Part shown: piece after piece, positions 7,944 to 17,634 of the stretch
Numbering within the stretch: position 1 is the first letter of the stretch
How the letters are laid out: the number at the start of each line of letters is the position of its first letter
NCBI RefSeq assembly: GCF_024228675.1
Contig: NZ_CP100462.1
Coordinates: 248,001 to 312,000 of the forward strand
Direction: 5' to 3'
DNA: 64,000 nucleotides
Source: Salinigranum marinum
Lineage (GTDB): Archaea; Halobacteriota; Halobacteria; Halobacteriales; Haloferacaceae
Made by a program: the position numbers and the translations under genes
Notes under the pieces: model-generated
The model's database searches: none
Seen by the model: the letters and a program-made list of their open reading frames with translations, nothing else
Told to the model about the DNA's origin: nothing

Positions 7944-9197
7944 ATGGTCGATCCTCTAACGTCGCCCCTCAGTGAAGTCGTCTTACATCTTCTCCTCGCG
8001 GGTGGCCTCGGCGCGCTCATCGGTCTGGAACGCGAACAGAGCGAATCCGGTGGAACCTTCGCCGGGAGTCGGACGTTTCCGCTGATCGCACTCTATGGGG
8101 CACTCGTTCAGGCGTTCTTCCCAGCTGTGCTTCCCCTCGCATTTGGGATACTCGTCGTGCCACTCACAGTCGCGTACGTCGGGAAAATCTGGTATCAAGA
8201 GGATATCGGTCTGACGACGCTCGTGGCCGCGCTCGTGACAGTCATCCTCGGTGCAATGACAATGCATTCCGACCGCGGCGCGATCATCGCGATCATCGTT
8301 GGAGGTGCCGTCACAGTCCTTCTCTCCGTGAAAGGACCCGTCCACGAATTCGCCGATCGGATCGAGGAGAGTGAACGGCGGGCGTCGGTGAAGTTCATTC
8401 TCGTCGTTCTAGTTGTTTTTCCGACACTTCCCGACCGGTCGCTTGAGGCCCTCTACGGCCTCAATCCGAGATTCATTTGGTTGATGGTTGTCTTCGTCAC
8501 TGGCCTTGGATTCGTGGCATACGTCCTCGGACGAACGCTCGGTCCCGAACGCGGAATCGCCCTCACGGGGATCGTCGGAGGGTTTGTCTCGTCCACGGCA
8601 ACGACGGTCTCGATGGCCGAGAAGACGACCCAGAACGCGACGCTGTATCACGTCTGTGCCTTCGCGGTCGTCACCGCCTCCATCGTGATGTTCCCGCGAG
8701 CACTCATCGAGATCGCAGTCGTCAACCCTGACTTGCTCCCGAGCGTTGCGTTCCCGTTAGGAGCGATGACTGTTGTCGGGGTGGCTGCTGCTGGGGTGTT
8801 GTACTGGCGAACCGCATCCGACGAGACAGTGGAACCGGAGGAACTCAAGAATCCGTTACGCCTGCGGCCTGCCCTCCTCTTCGGGGCCATATTTGCGGCC
8901 GTGTTGCTCGTCTCGGAGTACGCCAACGAATGGTTCGGTGCGTCAGGGGTGTACGCGACCGCGTTCTTCTCCGGGCTCGCCGATGTCGATGCGATGACAA
9001 TCACGTTGAGTCAACTCGCAGCCGAGGGAACAGTCTCGACGCAGGTCGCCACGACGGGAATCGTCATCGCGGCCATCGCAAACACCTTTGTGAAAGCCGT
9101 GTTAGCGTGGGTTCTCGGCACCTACCGGTTGGGAAGGCTGGTGTCCATCGTACTTGGCGTCGTGGTCCTGAGCGGCCTAGTTTTTCTTGCTCTGTGA
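7944..9197 (+). CDS. MgtC/SapB-DUF4010 family membrane protein
   Basis: 417 residues, almost wholly hydrophobic, with about 11-12 predicted membrane helices. The N-terminal MgtC-like signature GGLGALIGLEREQSESGGTFAGSR is at about residues 17-40 (GLEREQ is diagnostic). The second half is the DUF4010-type repeat (GIVGGFVSSTATTVSMAEKT; GASGVYATAFFSGLADVDAM). The STATTVSMAEKT and GLADVDAMT segments are the conserved polar motifs. Function is not settled: MgtC proteins influence membrane potential and Mg/Pi homeostasis, and the duplicated polar motifs suggest transport. It converges with the antiporter gene (33 bp between stops). Confidence 0.88.
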   Translation: MVDPLTSPLSEVVLHLLLAGGLGALIGLEREQSESGGTFAGSRTFPLIALYGALVQAFFPAVLPLAFGILVVPLTVAYVGKIWYQEDIGLTTLVAALVTVILGAMTMHSDRGAIIAIIVGGAVTVLLSVKGPVHEFADRIEESERRASVKFILVVLVVFPTLPDRSLEALYGLNPRFIWLMVVFVTGLGFVAYVLGRTLGPERGIALTGIVGGFVSSTATTVSMAEKTTQNATLYHVCAFAVVTASIVMFPRALIEIAVVNPDLLPSVAFPLGAMTVVGVAAAGVLYWRTASDETVEPEELKNPLRLRPALLFGAIFAAVLLVSEYANEWFGASGVYATAFFSGLADVDAMTITLSQLAAEGTVSTQVATTGIVIAAIANTFVKAVLAWVLGTYRLGRLVSIVLGVVVLSGLVFLAL

Positions 9198-9230
9198 ACC
9201 CTTACTTTTCAGGGGCGCTCAGTACTCGTG

Positions 9231-11099
9231 TCACGTTGTACAATACGCGATCGCATCGCGAACGGCCTCTTTTCGCCCGATGAGCGTCAAGTGGTCGCCC
9301 ATCTCGATCTGATCGTCGGGCTCCGGGAGTCGGTTCACCTCGTTCTGACTGATCAGCGCCAGGTGACACCCCTCCGGGAGTTCATCTATCAATTCAGACA
9401 CCGTCTTTCCGGCGTGTTCTTTCGATGTGACTTCGATCTCCTGAACGTCGCCTTCCTCGTCGAGTTCCCGCATCCACTGTGAAATTCCAGGCCGCTCGAT
9501 GACGTTGTCCATCGACCATGCGACTGACATCGACGTCGAGATCGCTTCGATATCGATATCCTCGAACGCGTCGAGATTCGAGGGCTCGTTCACGCGGGCA
9601 ACCACGGTCTCGACTCCGTACGTGTTTCTCGCGAGTTGTCCGACAAGGAGATTCACGTCATCGTCTTTCGTCGCCAGTGCAACGATTTTCGCGTTCTCGA
9701 TACCAGCTTTCTCGATGACCTGCTGTTCAGTTCCATCGCCATTATGAACCGTACGCCCTGCCTGGCGCAACTCCTCGACCACCTGTTGGTCTTTTTCGAT
9801 GATGACGACCTCCTCACCCCGGCTTTCGAGTCGTTCTGCGAGTTCTCTTCCGACTCGCCCACCGCCGATAATGATCGCACGCATCGGTATCACGTCGAGT
9901 GCCTGGGCGATATGACGGGCCAGCCCGCCTTCAAACACGACGGTCACGAAGATGACGAGAAAGACCATGCCGACCAGCGTCGTCGCCGCAGTCGGGTTCG
10001 TCGACTGGAGTTCGAGCGCGAACAGCGTCGCAACGCTGGCAGGGATAATCCCTCGAGGGCCCAGCGCACTGATGAAGAGTCGTTCGCGAACGGTCAGCCG
10101 GTCACCGACGGTACTGATGAGAACAACCGCTGGACGAATAATGGTGGCGATGGCGAGAACAGCGATGATGCCGGCGAAACCCAGCTCGAGGAAGTCCCGG
10201 AGCGAGAGCAACGAGGCGAGCGTGATGAACACGAACGCGATCACGAGTATCGAGACGTCACCTTTGAACTGCTCGATCGTATCCCGATAGGGGATATCCG
10301 CGTTGCCGAGGATGAACCCACCAGTCGCGACCGCAGCGATACCGGCTTCCGCCGCACCAAACGCTGCCCCCAGCACTTCTGCAATCCCGTACATCGTCAA
10401 CGAGGAGACGAGTACCATCAGGCGAGCGTTCTGGGGTGCATTCTCGACCGCCTGCCTCCCGTATCGAAGAATGTACCACAGGACGCCCGCCACCGTCGCA
10501 CCGACGAGGATCCCGAGGCCGAACCGGACGGCGAACTCCCGGACGAGCGTCGGTAGCCCTCGTGACCCTACCAAGACGTACTCGAAGGTGACGATCGCCA
10601 GGATGGCCGCTGTGACGTCGTTGACGACGCCTTCCGTTTCGAGCGTCGAGGCGACGCGTTCACGGACGGGAACGACGTTCATGATCGGGGTAATCACGGT
10701 GGGGCCGGTTGCGATGAGCAGTGCTCCGATGAGAAACGCGATGTCCCACGGCGCCCCAAGAACGTAGTGGACGACGAGTGCCGTCCCAACAAGTGATCCA
10801 AACGCCCCGAACGTGATCAATCGAAGCGTCTCTCGCTGCGCACTCCGAATCCGGTCGATCCGAAGGTGGAAGGCGCCCTCAAACACGATGATCGCGACGC
10901 TCAGGCCGACGATCGCCCGGAGCGCGTTTCCGAAGACTGCGGGAGTGATGAGACCGAGCCCTTCCGGCCCGACGATGACGCCTGCAAAAATCAAAAACAC
11001 GACACTCGGGATCCGAAGCCTATCTGCGAGGACTTGCGCAGCGACGCCTAAACCCATGATCGTCACGACGATCTGGATGATGTCGACTGCGGCACTCAT
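9231..11099 (-). CDS. CPA-family cation:proton antiporter with TrkA-N and TrkA-C domains
   Basis: 622 residues. Residues 1 to about 390 form the antiporter membrane domain (12-13 helices; FLIFAGVIVGPEGLGLI, IAFLIGALLIATGPTVI, TEGVVNDVTAAILAIVTFEY, ISALGPRGIIPASVATLFAL). A Rossmann TrkA-N domain starts at MRAIIIGGGRVGRELAERL, with the GxGxxG motif and Glu at the end of beta 2 (VVIIEKD, suggesting NAD(H) preference). A TrkA-C domain follows at about 540-622. It probably exports K+ or Na+ in exchange for H+, gated by a nucleotide ligand. It resembles KefB/NhaP-RCK proteins. Confidence 0.92.
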   Translation of the reverse strand: MSAAVDIIQIVVTIMGLGVAAQVLADRLRIPSVVFLIFAGVIVGPEGLGLITPAVFGNALRAIVGLSVAIIVFEGAFHLRIDRIRSAQRETLRLITFGAFGSLVGTALVVHYVLGAPWDIAFLIGALLIATGPTVITPIMNVVPVRERVASTLETEGVVNDVTAAILAIVTFEYVLVGSRGLPTLVREFAVRFGLGILVGATVAGVLWYILRYGRQAVENAPQNARLMVLVSSLTMYGIAEVLGAAFGAAEAGIAAVATGGFILGNADIPYRDTIEQFKGDVSILVIAFVFITLASLLSLRDFLELGFAGIIAVLAIATIIRPAVVLISTVGDRLTVRERLFISALGPRGIIPASVATLFALELQSTNPTAATTLVGMVFLVIFVTVVFEGGLARHIAQALDVIPMRAIIIGGGRVGRELAERLESRGEEVVIIEKDQQVVEELRQAGRTVHNGDGTEQQVIEKAGIENAKIVALATKDDDVNLLVGQLARNTYGVETVVARVNEPSNLDAFEDIDIEAISTSMSVAWSMDNVIERPGISQWMRELDEEGDVQEIEVTSKEHAGKTVSELIDELPEGCHLALISQNEVNRLPEPDDQIEMGDHLTLIGRKEAVRDAIAYCTT

Positions 11100-11545
11100 G
11101 ATGTGAAGCCCCAGGAGGTTGGGGGATCGCTGGTAGACGAGTCCACTGAGATCGCTCTATGAAATACAGAGATATCAGTCCACAAAGCGCCTTCCAAATC
11201 GAATGATGGGTTCGTCACCAAACCCGACCGAGAGCGAAACGCTCCATTTAGGATAGGGCTCATCAAAGAGCCATAGAGGACGAACGCCGCTCCGACGCCG
11301 CTCTCGAAACACGCCGCCTCAGTAGGGGTCATACCGTAGTACGTCGTGACCTTTCGTAGCGCCGCAGCCCCACAGTGGACGCCTCGGCTGGTGATCGGAG
11401 CCTTCGACGAGCTCCGTACCGGACCTACACGGGGAGTCAACTCCCTCAGTCACGGTCACCGTTCTAAAAGAGTGAGATCCTCAGTCGCCTGACAACGGAA
11501 GCCTGGAGAGAACTATGATACCCTCCCGCGAGCGGAAACGATCGG
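11100..11545. other. Intergenic region with a possible short remnant
   Basis: About 446 bp upstream of the antiporter. A minus-strand frame (11096-11440) contains MTPTEAACFESGVGAAFVLY, which faintly resembles the start of archaeal dihydroneopterin aldolase (MptD), but the rest of the frame does not match. I see no functional gene. The region probably holds the antiporter promoter and the 3' flank of the CBS gene. Confidence 0.35.
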
Positions 11546-12760
11546 TCACTCCTTGAGCATCCAGCCGAAGCGCTTCTCCCAGTACTCCTCGCTCGGAGGT
11601 TTCTTGCTCTCGCCGTACGTCTTGCGGTCACGAATTCGTCGTTCGAGCACGTCGCGAGCCTCGTTGAGTGCGTGACTCGCCCCGTAGCCTTCTCCGGAGG
11701 CGATGTACAGTCCTCGATCAGTGTGTAGGCGGATGCGGGCGAGTAAGAGGGGCGTCCCGCGACGTTTTTCGTCGTGTTCGTGGAGGTGGATTTTCGCGTC
11801 CAGAACAGTCATCCCGTGGTCTCGGTCGTCGAACTTCTCGACCATTGCCACGACATCCTCGTATTGTACGTCGTCCAGCAGGTCGGTGCCGTAGATCTGA
11901 ACGGCCCGATTGCCGCCGGCCTCCCACGTGAGCGAATCGAGGACGTCGGTTTTCGTGACGATCCCGTACGGGCGACCGTTTTCAGTGACGACGAGCGACG
12001 AGCTGTCGATGGCGAACATCTCTTCGACAGCCGTCTCGAGCGTTGCGTCCTGGCGAACAGTATGTACCGGGGAGACCATGATGTCCCGGACCGGGAGATC
12101 CAAGATACGGGCGAGTTCTCCCTCCCGGGCGCCGAAGCCACCGTGAGCCCGACCAGTACTGGCGGAGACGTCTCCGCCGAACGAATCCGTCCCGCCCGCA
12201 TCGCCACCCTGGCTCTGTTTCACGGAGCGAACCGTGAGAGCGGTCACGTCGTAGAGGCTCAGGATGCCGATAGCCGTACCGTCCTCGACCACCGGGAGGT
12301 GGGTGATCCGGTGTTCCCGGAAGACGTGAAGCGCTTCACCGAAGGTCGATCCCGGATCGAGCGTGACGAGCTCGGCAGTGGAGGCCTCACCGACGGTCGC
12401 CGCGTCGAGGAACGGCTGGACTTTGTTCAGAATTGCGTCCACGGTGACGACGCCCATCAGTTCCCCCCCGTCGAAGACCGGCAGGAGCCGTGTATCGCTG
12501 TCGATCATGAGCTGGGCGACCTTGCGGACGTCCTCGTCGGGGACGAGTCGGGGAACGTGCCAGACCAGCGACCCGATCTTCTCGTTGGGCTGGTGATGTG
12601 AGGTGGCGAGCTGTCTCCTGGTGATGATCCCCTCGAACACGTCGCCGCGTACCACGACCCCCTTGACGGTGGGATCGTCGAACGTCCCGACGAGCTTCGA
12701 GACGGGTGTATCCGGGGGGAATTCTACGTATTCTTCCGAGACGATGTTGGCAATGTCCAT
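11546..12760 (-). CDS. CBS-domain protein with C-terminal HPF-like segment
   Basis: 404 residues from the ATG at 12760. The longer frame to 12925 adds 55 low-complexity residues and is rejected. Four CBS repeats in two Bateman pairs: 1-60 (VSEEYVEFPPDTPVSKLVGT), 70-130 (LVPDEDVRKVAQLMIDSDTR), 135-185 (VTLDPGSTFGEALHVFREHR) and about 220-275 (VSPVHTVRQDATLETAVEEM), with a Gly/Ser linker (GGDAGGTDSFGGDVSAS) between pairs 1 and 2. The last 110 residues (DVVAMVEKFDDRDHGMTVLD, ALNEARDVLERRIRDRK) resemble the hibernation-promoting-factor fold. It likely senses adenine nucleotides and acts on ribosomes in starvation; the second part is inference. Confidence 0.85.
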   Translation of the reverse strand: MDIANIVSEEYVEFPPDTPVSKLVGTFDDPTVKGVVVRGDVFEGIITRRQLATSHHQPNEKIGSLVWHVPRLVPDEDVRKVAQLMIDSDTRLLPVFDGGELMGVVTVDAILNKVQPFLDAATVGEASTAELVTLDPGSTFGEALHVFREHRITHLPVVEDGTAIGILSLYDVTALTVRSVKQSQGGDAGGTDSFGGDVSASTGRAHGGFGAREGELARILDLPVRDIMVSPVHTVRQDATLETAVEEMFAIDSSSLVVTENGRPYGIVTKTDVLDSLTWEAGGNRAVQIYGTDLLDDVQYEDVVAMVEKFDDRDHGMTVLDAKIHLHEHDEKRRGTPLLLARIRLHTDRGLYIASGEGYGASHALNEARDVLERRIRDRKTYGESKKPPSEEYWEKRFGWMLKE

Positions 12761-13072
12761 GGCTGTGAGTGTATGTCCGCTCTGGTTGGTAGTCTGTGAG
12801 TTCGGCCGCGAGTGCGTTACCGATAGGTGATAGTTCGGTACGAGTTGACAAGTGCTCGCTGGTCGTTCCCGATATCTGGAAAGCGACATGCAGGGCTCAT
12901 CCCGCGACGAGCCCCCAGAGATCATCAGTATCCCGTTCGACCCCGCTCGATCGATATATTCGGCAATGTATCGACGTCAGAGAGGGCTTCAGAGATCAGA
13001 AGGGTGACTCGAAGACAGTACGAAAACACCCAGTACAACGGCTCCATCGAGCGTCCGACTGGAGGACTATTC
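12761..13072. other. Intergenic region, nothing recognised
   Basis: About 310 bp between the CBS/HPF gene and the end of the erythromycin-esterase-like gene. Open frames here are short and unlike known proteins. It should contain the promoter of the CBS gene and the 3' end of the operon to its right. Confidence 0.4.
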
Positions 13073-14407
13073 TTAGAATCCCCACGGGTACAGGTCCGGT
13101 ACCGCGACACGGTCCACATGAATGTCGAGCGGGTGGAGGGCGTTCGTCTCACCCAGGTAGGCAAATGCGTCGTACCGGTCAGGGAGAACCGTCGGCACGT
13201 AGTTCCCGGATTCGTGCTCCGGGTGATACACGACGCCGATGGCGCGATGGCCCCGCGGTCGGGCGAGCGGCGAGTCGTCGGGGAAATCCTCGGTCACGAG
13301 GAGGCGGTCGAGTCTACCAGCCCGCTCGAAGACGTGTTCGTAGCTCCCCTCCTGCGCAGGTGGGACCGTCATCTCTTCCAGCCGTGCTCCCCACGAGTCC
13401 GCGGCGATCACACTGCCCCGGTGTGAACCCATACCAACCAGTGCCACGTCGGACCTGTCCTCGCGCTCGCGAACGAGCTGGCCAACGTTGAGTCGCCCTC
13501 GCGCCTCCATGTCGGTCGCTCTGGCGTCGCCGACGTGGGTGTTGTGTGCCCAGACGATGCCCTTCGCATCCGATCCATGGTGGTCCTGCAGGCGCTCCAG
13601 CGTCTCGACCATGTGCCGGTCGCGGATGTTCCAAGAGTCGACGTCGCCCTGGACCATCTCACGGTAGTACTGTTCGGCATTTTTCGCGATCAGCGCGTTC
13701 TGTTCGGCATTGAAGTAGTCGTCGCGGCCGTGATCGTACGCCGCGACCTGTTCGCGGAGCCGAGTCAACATCTCCACCACCTCGTCCTCGCAGGTCTCGG
13801 GGACCATCCGGAGCGCTCGCGCGTACTCCTGGGCGTCGTCACCGTACGGTTCGAAACACCGATAGGCGGCCCTGGCCTCGGCTGCCGCGTCCGGGTCGAC
13901 GTCCTCCAGATAGTCCACGACCGCTTCCATGGACTCGAACAGGCTGTACACGTCGAGGCCGTAGAACCCGACCCGTTCCGCTTCGTCGAGGGTCTGGTTG
14001 TGGACCTCTAGCCAGTCGAGGAATTCGAGGGTCTCCCAGTTCGCCCACAGCCACGTCGGCCACCGTTCGAACGCCTCAAGCGCATCGCGGATCGTCTCGT
14101 GAGACTCGGGGAATCTCTTGACGTACCGATTGATCTCGTAACAGTCCGTCCAGTCACCCTCGACGGCGACGAACGAGAAGTCTTTCTCCTGGATGAGTCG
14201 GGCCGTCAATCGCGAACGCCAGCGATAGTACTCCGACGTTCCGTGGGAGGCCTCGCCGAGCAATACGTACGTTCGATCCCCGAACCGCTCGACGAGACGA
14301 TCAAGCTCGTCTGGATGCTCCAGGCCGTATGACTTAGAGCGGATCTCTTCGATAGCTGCATCGACGTCATCTGGTTCCGCCCACGACGTGCGGTCCTGCA
14401 GTGTCAT
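13073..14407 (-). CDS. Erythromycin esterase family protein
   Basis: 444 residues. The family signature LLGEASHGTSEYYRWRS is at about 49-65, followed by FVAVEGDWTDCYEINRYVKR. Further conserved pieces are WANWETLEFLDWL, IVWAHNTHVGDARATDME (metal/active-site His) and VALVGMGSHRGSVIA. In this family Glu and His of GEASHGT and the later His residues form the hydrolytic site. Haloarchaeal members are not linked to macrolides and sit in stress clusters with Usp genes, so the natural substrate is unknown. Its ATG overlaps the stop of the upstream gene by 4 bp (14404-14407), so the two are translationally coupled. Confidence 0.92.
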   Translation of the reverse strand: MTLQDRTSWAEPDDVDAAIEEIRSKSYGLEHPDELDRLVERFGDRTYVLLGEASHGTSEYYRWRSRLTARLIQEKDFSFVAVEGDWTDCYEINRYVKRFPESHETIRDALEAFERWPTWLWANWETLEFLDWLEVHNQTLDEAERVGFYGLDVYSLFESMEAVVDYLEDVDPDAAAEARAAYRCFEPYGDDAQEYARALRMVPETCEDEVVEMLTRLREQVAAYDHGRDDYFNAEQNALIAKNAEQYYREMVQGDVDSWNIRDRHMVETLERLQDHHGSDAKGIVWAHNTHVGDARATDMEARGRLNVGQLVREREDRSDVALVGMGSHRGSVIAADSWGARLEEMTVPPAQEGSYEHVFERAGRLDRLLVTEDFPDDSPLARPRGHRAIGVVYHPEHESGNYVPTVLPDRYDAFAYLGETNALHPLDIHVDRVAVPDLYPWGF

Positions 14408-15000
14408 AGGGACTCCTGTCCAGTTCCGTTCGAACGGTCGAGTCGCTGGCTGACTTCTTGCTTGAGTTGGTCGTCGTTGACATCCACTTCGAAGACGAAC
14501 TCGTCACCGTTTTCCAACCTCGCCGTCTCTCGAATATTCGCACTCACGAGATCGTTATCCAAGTAATACGGGGTGAATCGGGTCATGATTTGCTCGTAGA
14601 CCGCCGTCTCGATCGTGCGAATGGCCTTCCTGGTGGTCGTGTCGACGGCACGAAGTCCGTGTTCGAGGGCGTCCTCCCACTTCTCGAGGACGTCCTCGGG
14701 TCCATCTCCTTCGACCTTCTCGATCGATTCGAGGGCGTGCTCGCTCGCCCGTTCGAGATCCTCTCTGGCTGCCTGTCCAGCCTCTTCGCCAGCACTTTCT
14801 TTGATGCGAGCCTGTGCGACGGTCTTCTCGCTCACTTCCTCACCGAGTTCTTCGTGAGCTTTCGGCCGCCAGTCCTCCCACTCGTCGAGTGCAACCGCAT
14901 CGACGTCACTCTCCCGCAACGCTCGGGCAATCCGCTCACCGTGAGCGACGACCTCCTCCCACGATCCGCGGACACGAAAGCCGGAGACGCGTTCCTCCAT
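14404..15000 (-). CDS. Haloarchaeal hypothetical protein (DUF5828-like)
   Basis: 198 residues, strongly acidic and helical. It opens MEERVSGFRVRGSWEEVVAH, and most of the length (50-125) is Glu/Ala-rich helix (KESAGEEAGQAAREDLERAS). An aromatic patch MTRFTPYYLDNDLVSANIRE at about 140-160 precedes a C-terminal beta segment (NGDEFVFEVDVNDDQLK). I associate this layout with the haloarchaeal family DUF5828, from memory. Function unknown. It is coupled by a 4-bp overlap to the erythromycin-esterase-like gene and preceded at 26 bp by a 49-residue gene, so the three form one operon. Confidence 0.75.
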   Translation of the reverse strand: MEERVSGFRVRGSWEEVVAHGERIARALRESDVDAVALDEWEDWRPKAHEELGEEVSEKTVAQARIKESAGEEAGQAAREDLERASEHALESIEKVEGDGPEDVLEKWEDALEHGLRAVDTTTRKAIRTIETAVYEQIMTRFTPYYLDNDLVSANIRETARLENGDEFVFEVDVNDDQLKQEVSQRLDRSNGTGQESL

Positions 15001-15026
15001 GGTGGACGTTCACCTCGAAGGGTGGG

Positions 15027-15176
15027 TCACTCCGAATAGCCCTCTTGGAGGAACTCCCCTTCCGTCTCGTAGATGGAAACTAACTCCGTGATGAACTCCT
15101 CGTACGATTCGTCCTCCTCGAGGTGGTCGTCCAGTCGGTCTTTGAGTTCGTCACTGATTTCGAGCGTGTAGGTCAT
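15027..15176 (-). CDS. Small RHH/VapB-like acidic protein
   Basis: 49 residues from the ATG at 15176: MTYTLEISDELKDRLDDHLE, then EDESYEEFITELVSIYETEG. The opening beta strand followed by two short helices (MTYTLEISDELKDRL) is the shape of haloarchaeal RHH/VapB-like small proteins. No toxin gene follows; it heads the operon with the DUF5828-like and erythromycin-esterase-like genes. It may be an autoregulator of this operon (inference). Longer starts upstream (to 15275) are rejected because that part has no family character. Confidence 0.65.
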   Translation of the reverse strand: MTYTLEISDELKDRLDDHLEEDESYEEFITELVSIYETEGEFLQEGYSE

Positions 15177-15302
15177 GATCGGGAATCTGTTGCAACGTCT
15201 CCTGTATCGTAGACGATGTGTAAATACCACGACAGCTATTCCCGCTCGATAGTAATCGTCGACCAGTACATCCAACTCCCATCATGATATCAGCACATAT
15301 CG

Positions 15303-17117
15303 ATGCCTGCAGCGACTGTTGGGACGTTCCTCGTCTTTCTGATTATTCTCGTCGCTCTCGTGTTGTTCGTCACCGAGCCGATCCCGATCGACGTCACAGC
15401 GATCGGGATCATGGTCACGCTTATGATACTCGGTCCGTGGACGGGCGTTTCGCCGCGCGAGGGTGTCTCCGGTTTCTCGAACCCGGCAACGATCACGATT
15501 CTCGCGATGATGATCCTGAGCGAAGGCGTCCGTCGGACGGGTGCGATTCAGCGTCTCGAACAGACAGTCGCCTCTTTCACGGGCGAGAGCGAACACAAGC
15601 AACTCGGCGCAACGGTCGGGCTCGTCGGTCCGCTCTCGGGAATTATCAACAACACCGCTGCCGTTGCCGTCTTGCTGCCGATGGTGAGCGATCTTGCTCA
15701 CGAGAACGGGACATCGCCGTCAAAGTTGCTCATTCCGCTCTCCTACGCGTCGATGGCCGGTGGGATGCTCACGCTCATCGGAACGTCCACGAACCTTCTG
15801 GCCAGCGACGTGGCGAGTCGACTCGCCACCGACTATCCCTCCTTGCACGCGTTCTCGATGTTCGAGTTCACCCACCTCGGTCTCGTGGTGTTTCTCGTCA
15901 CCGGGCTGTACCTCCTTACGGTCGGGTACTGGCTTGCTCCGTCCCATGTGACGCCCCGCAGTAAGCTCGAAACGACCCAGAAAGAGGAGTTTCTCACCGA
16001 GGTGATCGTGGGCGAAGAATCACCGTTCGTCAGCTCAAGGATCCGGGAAGCGCTCGAAGAGGTCGACTTCGAAGCGAACGTCACCCAACTGATTCGTGAT
16101 GGTACCTATCATCGAGAGCCGAGACTGTCGATGACGATACGGGAGGGGGACACGTTCACGATCCGGCTCACCGAAGACGCGTTACGGACGCTACACGAGG
16201 TAGAGGGGATCGAGTTCGTTCCGGAAGTCACGCCGCCAGGTGGGCTCGATGCGCTCGGCCCCGGGCAAACGCTCAGCGAAATCGTCGTCACCGCCGGGTC
16301 TGATCTTGTCGGCGAGACGGTCGAGTCGTCACGGTTTCAAGACCAGTATCAGACGGCTGTTCTGGCTATCCGCCGTGGTGGTGAGACCGCCTACGAACGC
16401 CTCACAGAGTATCGAATCCGTCCGGGCGACCTGCTCCTGATCGAGTCCGAACCGGACACCGTCGACCGACTCGCCGATGATCCGAACGTGATCGTGGCTG
16501 GCGAACTCGCCCTCCAACAGTTCCGGTCGTCGAAGCTCCCGCTCGCAGTCGGCGTCGTGCTCTCGGTCGTCGGAGTGGCAGCACTCGGCATCCTGCCGGT
16601 CATGGTCGCAGCACTTAGCGGCGTCATGGTGATGATCGTAACTGGAATCGTCAAGCCGGCGGAGGCCTACGAGGCCGTCCAGTGGGACGTGATCTTCCTC
16701 CTGGCCGGCGTCATCCCACTCGGCAGAGCACTGGCGGAGACGGGCGGTGCCGATCTGCTCGGCACGTTCGTCGTCTCGACGGCTGACTTCCTGCCCGCAA
16801 TCGCCGTTCTCGGCCTGTTCTATCTGCTGACCGTTACGATGACCAACCTCATCAGCAACCAGGCCAGCGTCGTGTTGCTCATCCCCGTCGCCGTCGACGC
16901 GGCCGCCCGGTTGAACGCGAACGCATTCGCGTTCGTCCTCGCAGTCACGTTCGCCGCCAGCACGGCCTTCATGTCGCCGGTCGGGTATCAGACCAACCTC
17001 TTCGTCTATGGCCCTGGTGGATACGAGTTCAGCGACTTCGCTCGTGTCGGCGGGCCGCTTCAGGTGATCCTGGCCGTCGTCACGACCCTCGGGATCGACG
17101 CATTCTGGGGGCTGTAA
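15303..17117 (+). CDS. SLC13-family permease with two RCK_C (TrkA-C) domains
   Basis: 604 residues. The membrane half-domains are at about 1-215 and about 405-604 (each with 5-6 helices and one re-entrant segment: NPATITILAMMILSEGV, GIINNTAAVAVLLPMVSDLA; NLISNQASVVLLIPVAVDAA, FMSPVGYQTNLFVYGPGGYE). Two cytosolic RCK_C units lie between them at about 225-305 (FLTEVIVGEESPFVSSRIRE) and about 325-400 (LSEIVVTAGSDLVGETVESS). The SNQAS and INNTAAV motifs are the Asn-containing sites of the divalent-anion:Na+ family. It probably takes up a dicarboxylate, sulfate or similar anion under nucleotide control. Confidence 0.9.
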   Translation: MPAATVGTFLVFLIILVALVLFVTEPIPIDVTAIGIMVTLMILGPWTGVSPREGVSGFSNPATITILAMMILSEGVRRTGAIQRLEQTVASFTGESEHKQLGATVGLVGPLSGIINNTAAVAVLLPMVSDLAHENGTSPSKLLIPLSYASMAGGMLTLIGTSTNLLASDVASRLATDYPSLHAFSMFEFTHLGLVVFLVTGLYLLTVGYWLAPSHVTPRSKLETTQKEEFLTEVIVGEESPFVSSRIREALEEVDFEANVTQLIRDGTYHREPRLSMTIREGDTFTIRLTEDALRTLHEVEGIEFVPEVTPPGGLDALGPGQTLSEIVVTAGSDLVGETVESSRFQDQYQTAVLAIRRGGETAYERLTEYRIRPGDLLLIESEPDTVDRLADDPNVIVAGELALQQFRSSKLPLAVGVVLSVVGVAALGILPVMVAALSGVMVMIVTGIVKPAEAYEAVQWDVIFLLAGVIPLGRALAETGGADLLGTFVVSTADFLPAIAVLGLFYLLTVTMTNLISNQASVVLLIPVAVDAAARLNANAFAFVLAVTFAASTAFMSPVGYQTNLFVYGPGGYEFSDFARVGGPLQVILAVVTTLGIDAFWGL

Positions 17118-17235
17118 ATTTGCGCAGGATCCCTGACTCCCCGGTTCGGCGTATCTGTTCCTGAATTCAGCAGTTATCGTCCTGTGGGAAATACTGACCG
17201 AGATTGTAGGATAATAAACACTATGACTGAACGTG

Positions 17236-17634
17236 ATGTACAGAGTACTCGTTCCGGTCGACAGAAGTGAGGAACGCGCGTTCCACCAACCACAGTACGT
17301 GTCACAGCTTCCGAACGCCACCGACGATGTCGAGGCGACGGGGCTGTACGTGGTGCCTCCCGATGAGTTTAGCGACGCCGACGCGGTGGAGTTCTCCGAC
17401 ATCGACGCGGCCGTCGGGGCGGCCAACCTTCTCGAAGGCGAGGGTGTTTCGGTGACTCGAACCGTGGACGACGGTGGCATCTCGGACCAGATCGTCCGTT
17501 CCGCTGAGGGACTTGAGGCCGACGAAATCGTTATGAGCGGGCGCAAGCGGTCGGGGCTCCAGGAGGTACTCATCGGGAGCATCACGCAGGACGTGATGCT
17601 CTCGGCCGAACGACCGGTCACTATCACCGGCTAA
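17236..17634 (+). CDS. Universal stress protein, single domain
   Basis: 132 residues from the ATG at 17236 (a GTG lies one codon before). It opens MYRVLVPVDRSEERAFHQPQ, and the nucleotide loop is SGRKRSGLQEVLIGSITQDV, close to but shorter in Gly than the ATP-binding consensus (GRKRSG). The N-terminal strand-loop has Arg in place of the common Gly-Ser, so nucleotide binding may be weaker. It follows the SLC13-type permease on the same strand after about 120 bp. Confidence 0.88.
   Translation: MYRVLVPVDRSEERAFHQPQYVSQLPNATDDVEATGLYVVPPDEFSDADAVEFSDIDAAVGAANLLEGEGVSVTRTVDDGGISDQIVRSAEGLEADEIVMSGRKRSGLQEVLIGSITQDVMLSAERPVTITG

Noticed and set aside
9636-10556. 306-codon plus-strand frame opposite the antiporter
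   Set aside because: Asp/Glu/Arg-rich shadow of the membrane-protein gene; no family likeness.
11096-11440. Possible dihydroneopterin aldolase (MptD) remnant, TEAACFESGVGAAFVLYGS
   Set aside because: Only about 20 residues show faint likeness; the key residues downstream do not follow in any frame, so I do not call it a gene.
16329-17627. 432-codon minus-strand frame across the SLC13-type gene and the Usp gene
   Set aside because: Spans two genes that are well supported on the other strand; the translation is Ser/Thr/Arg-rich with no domain.
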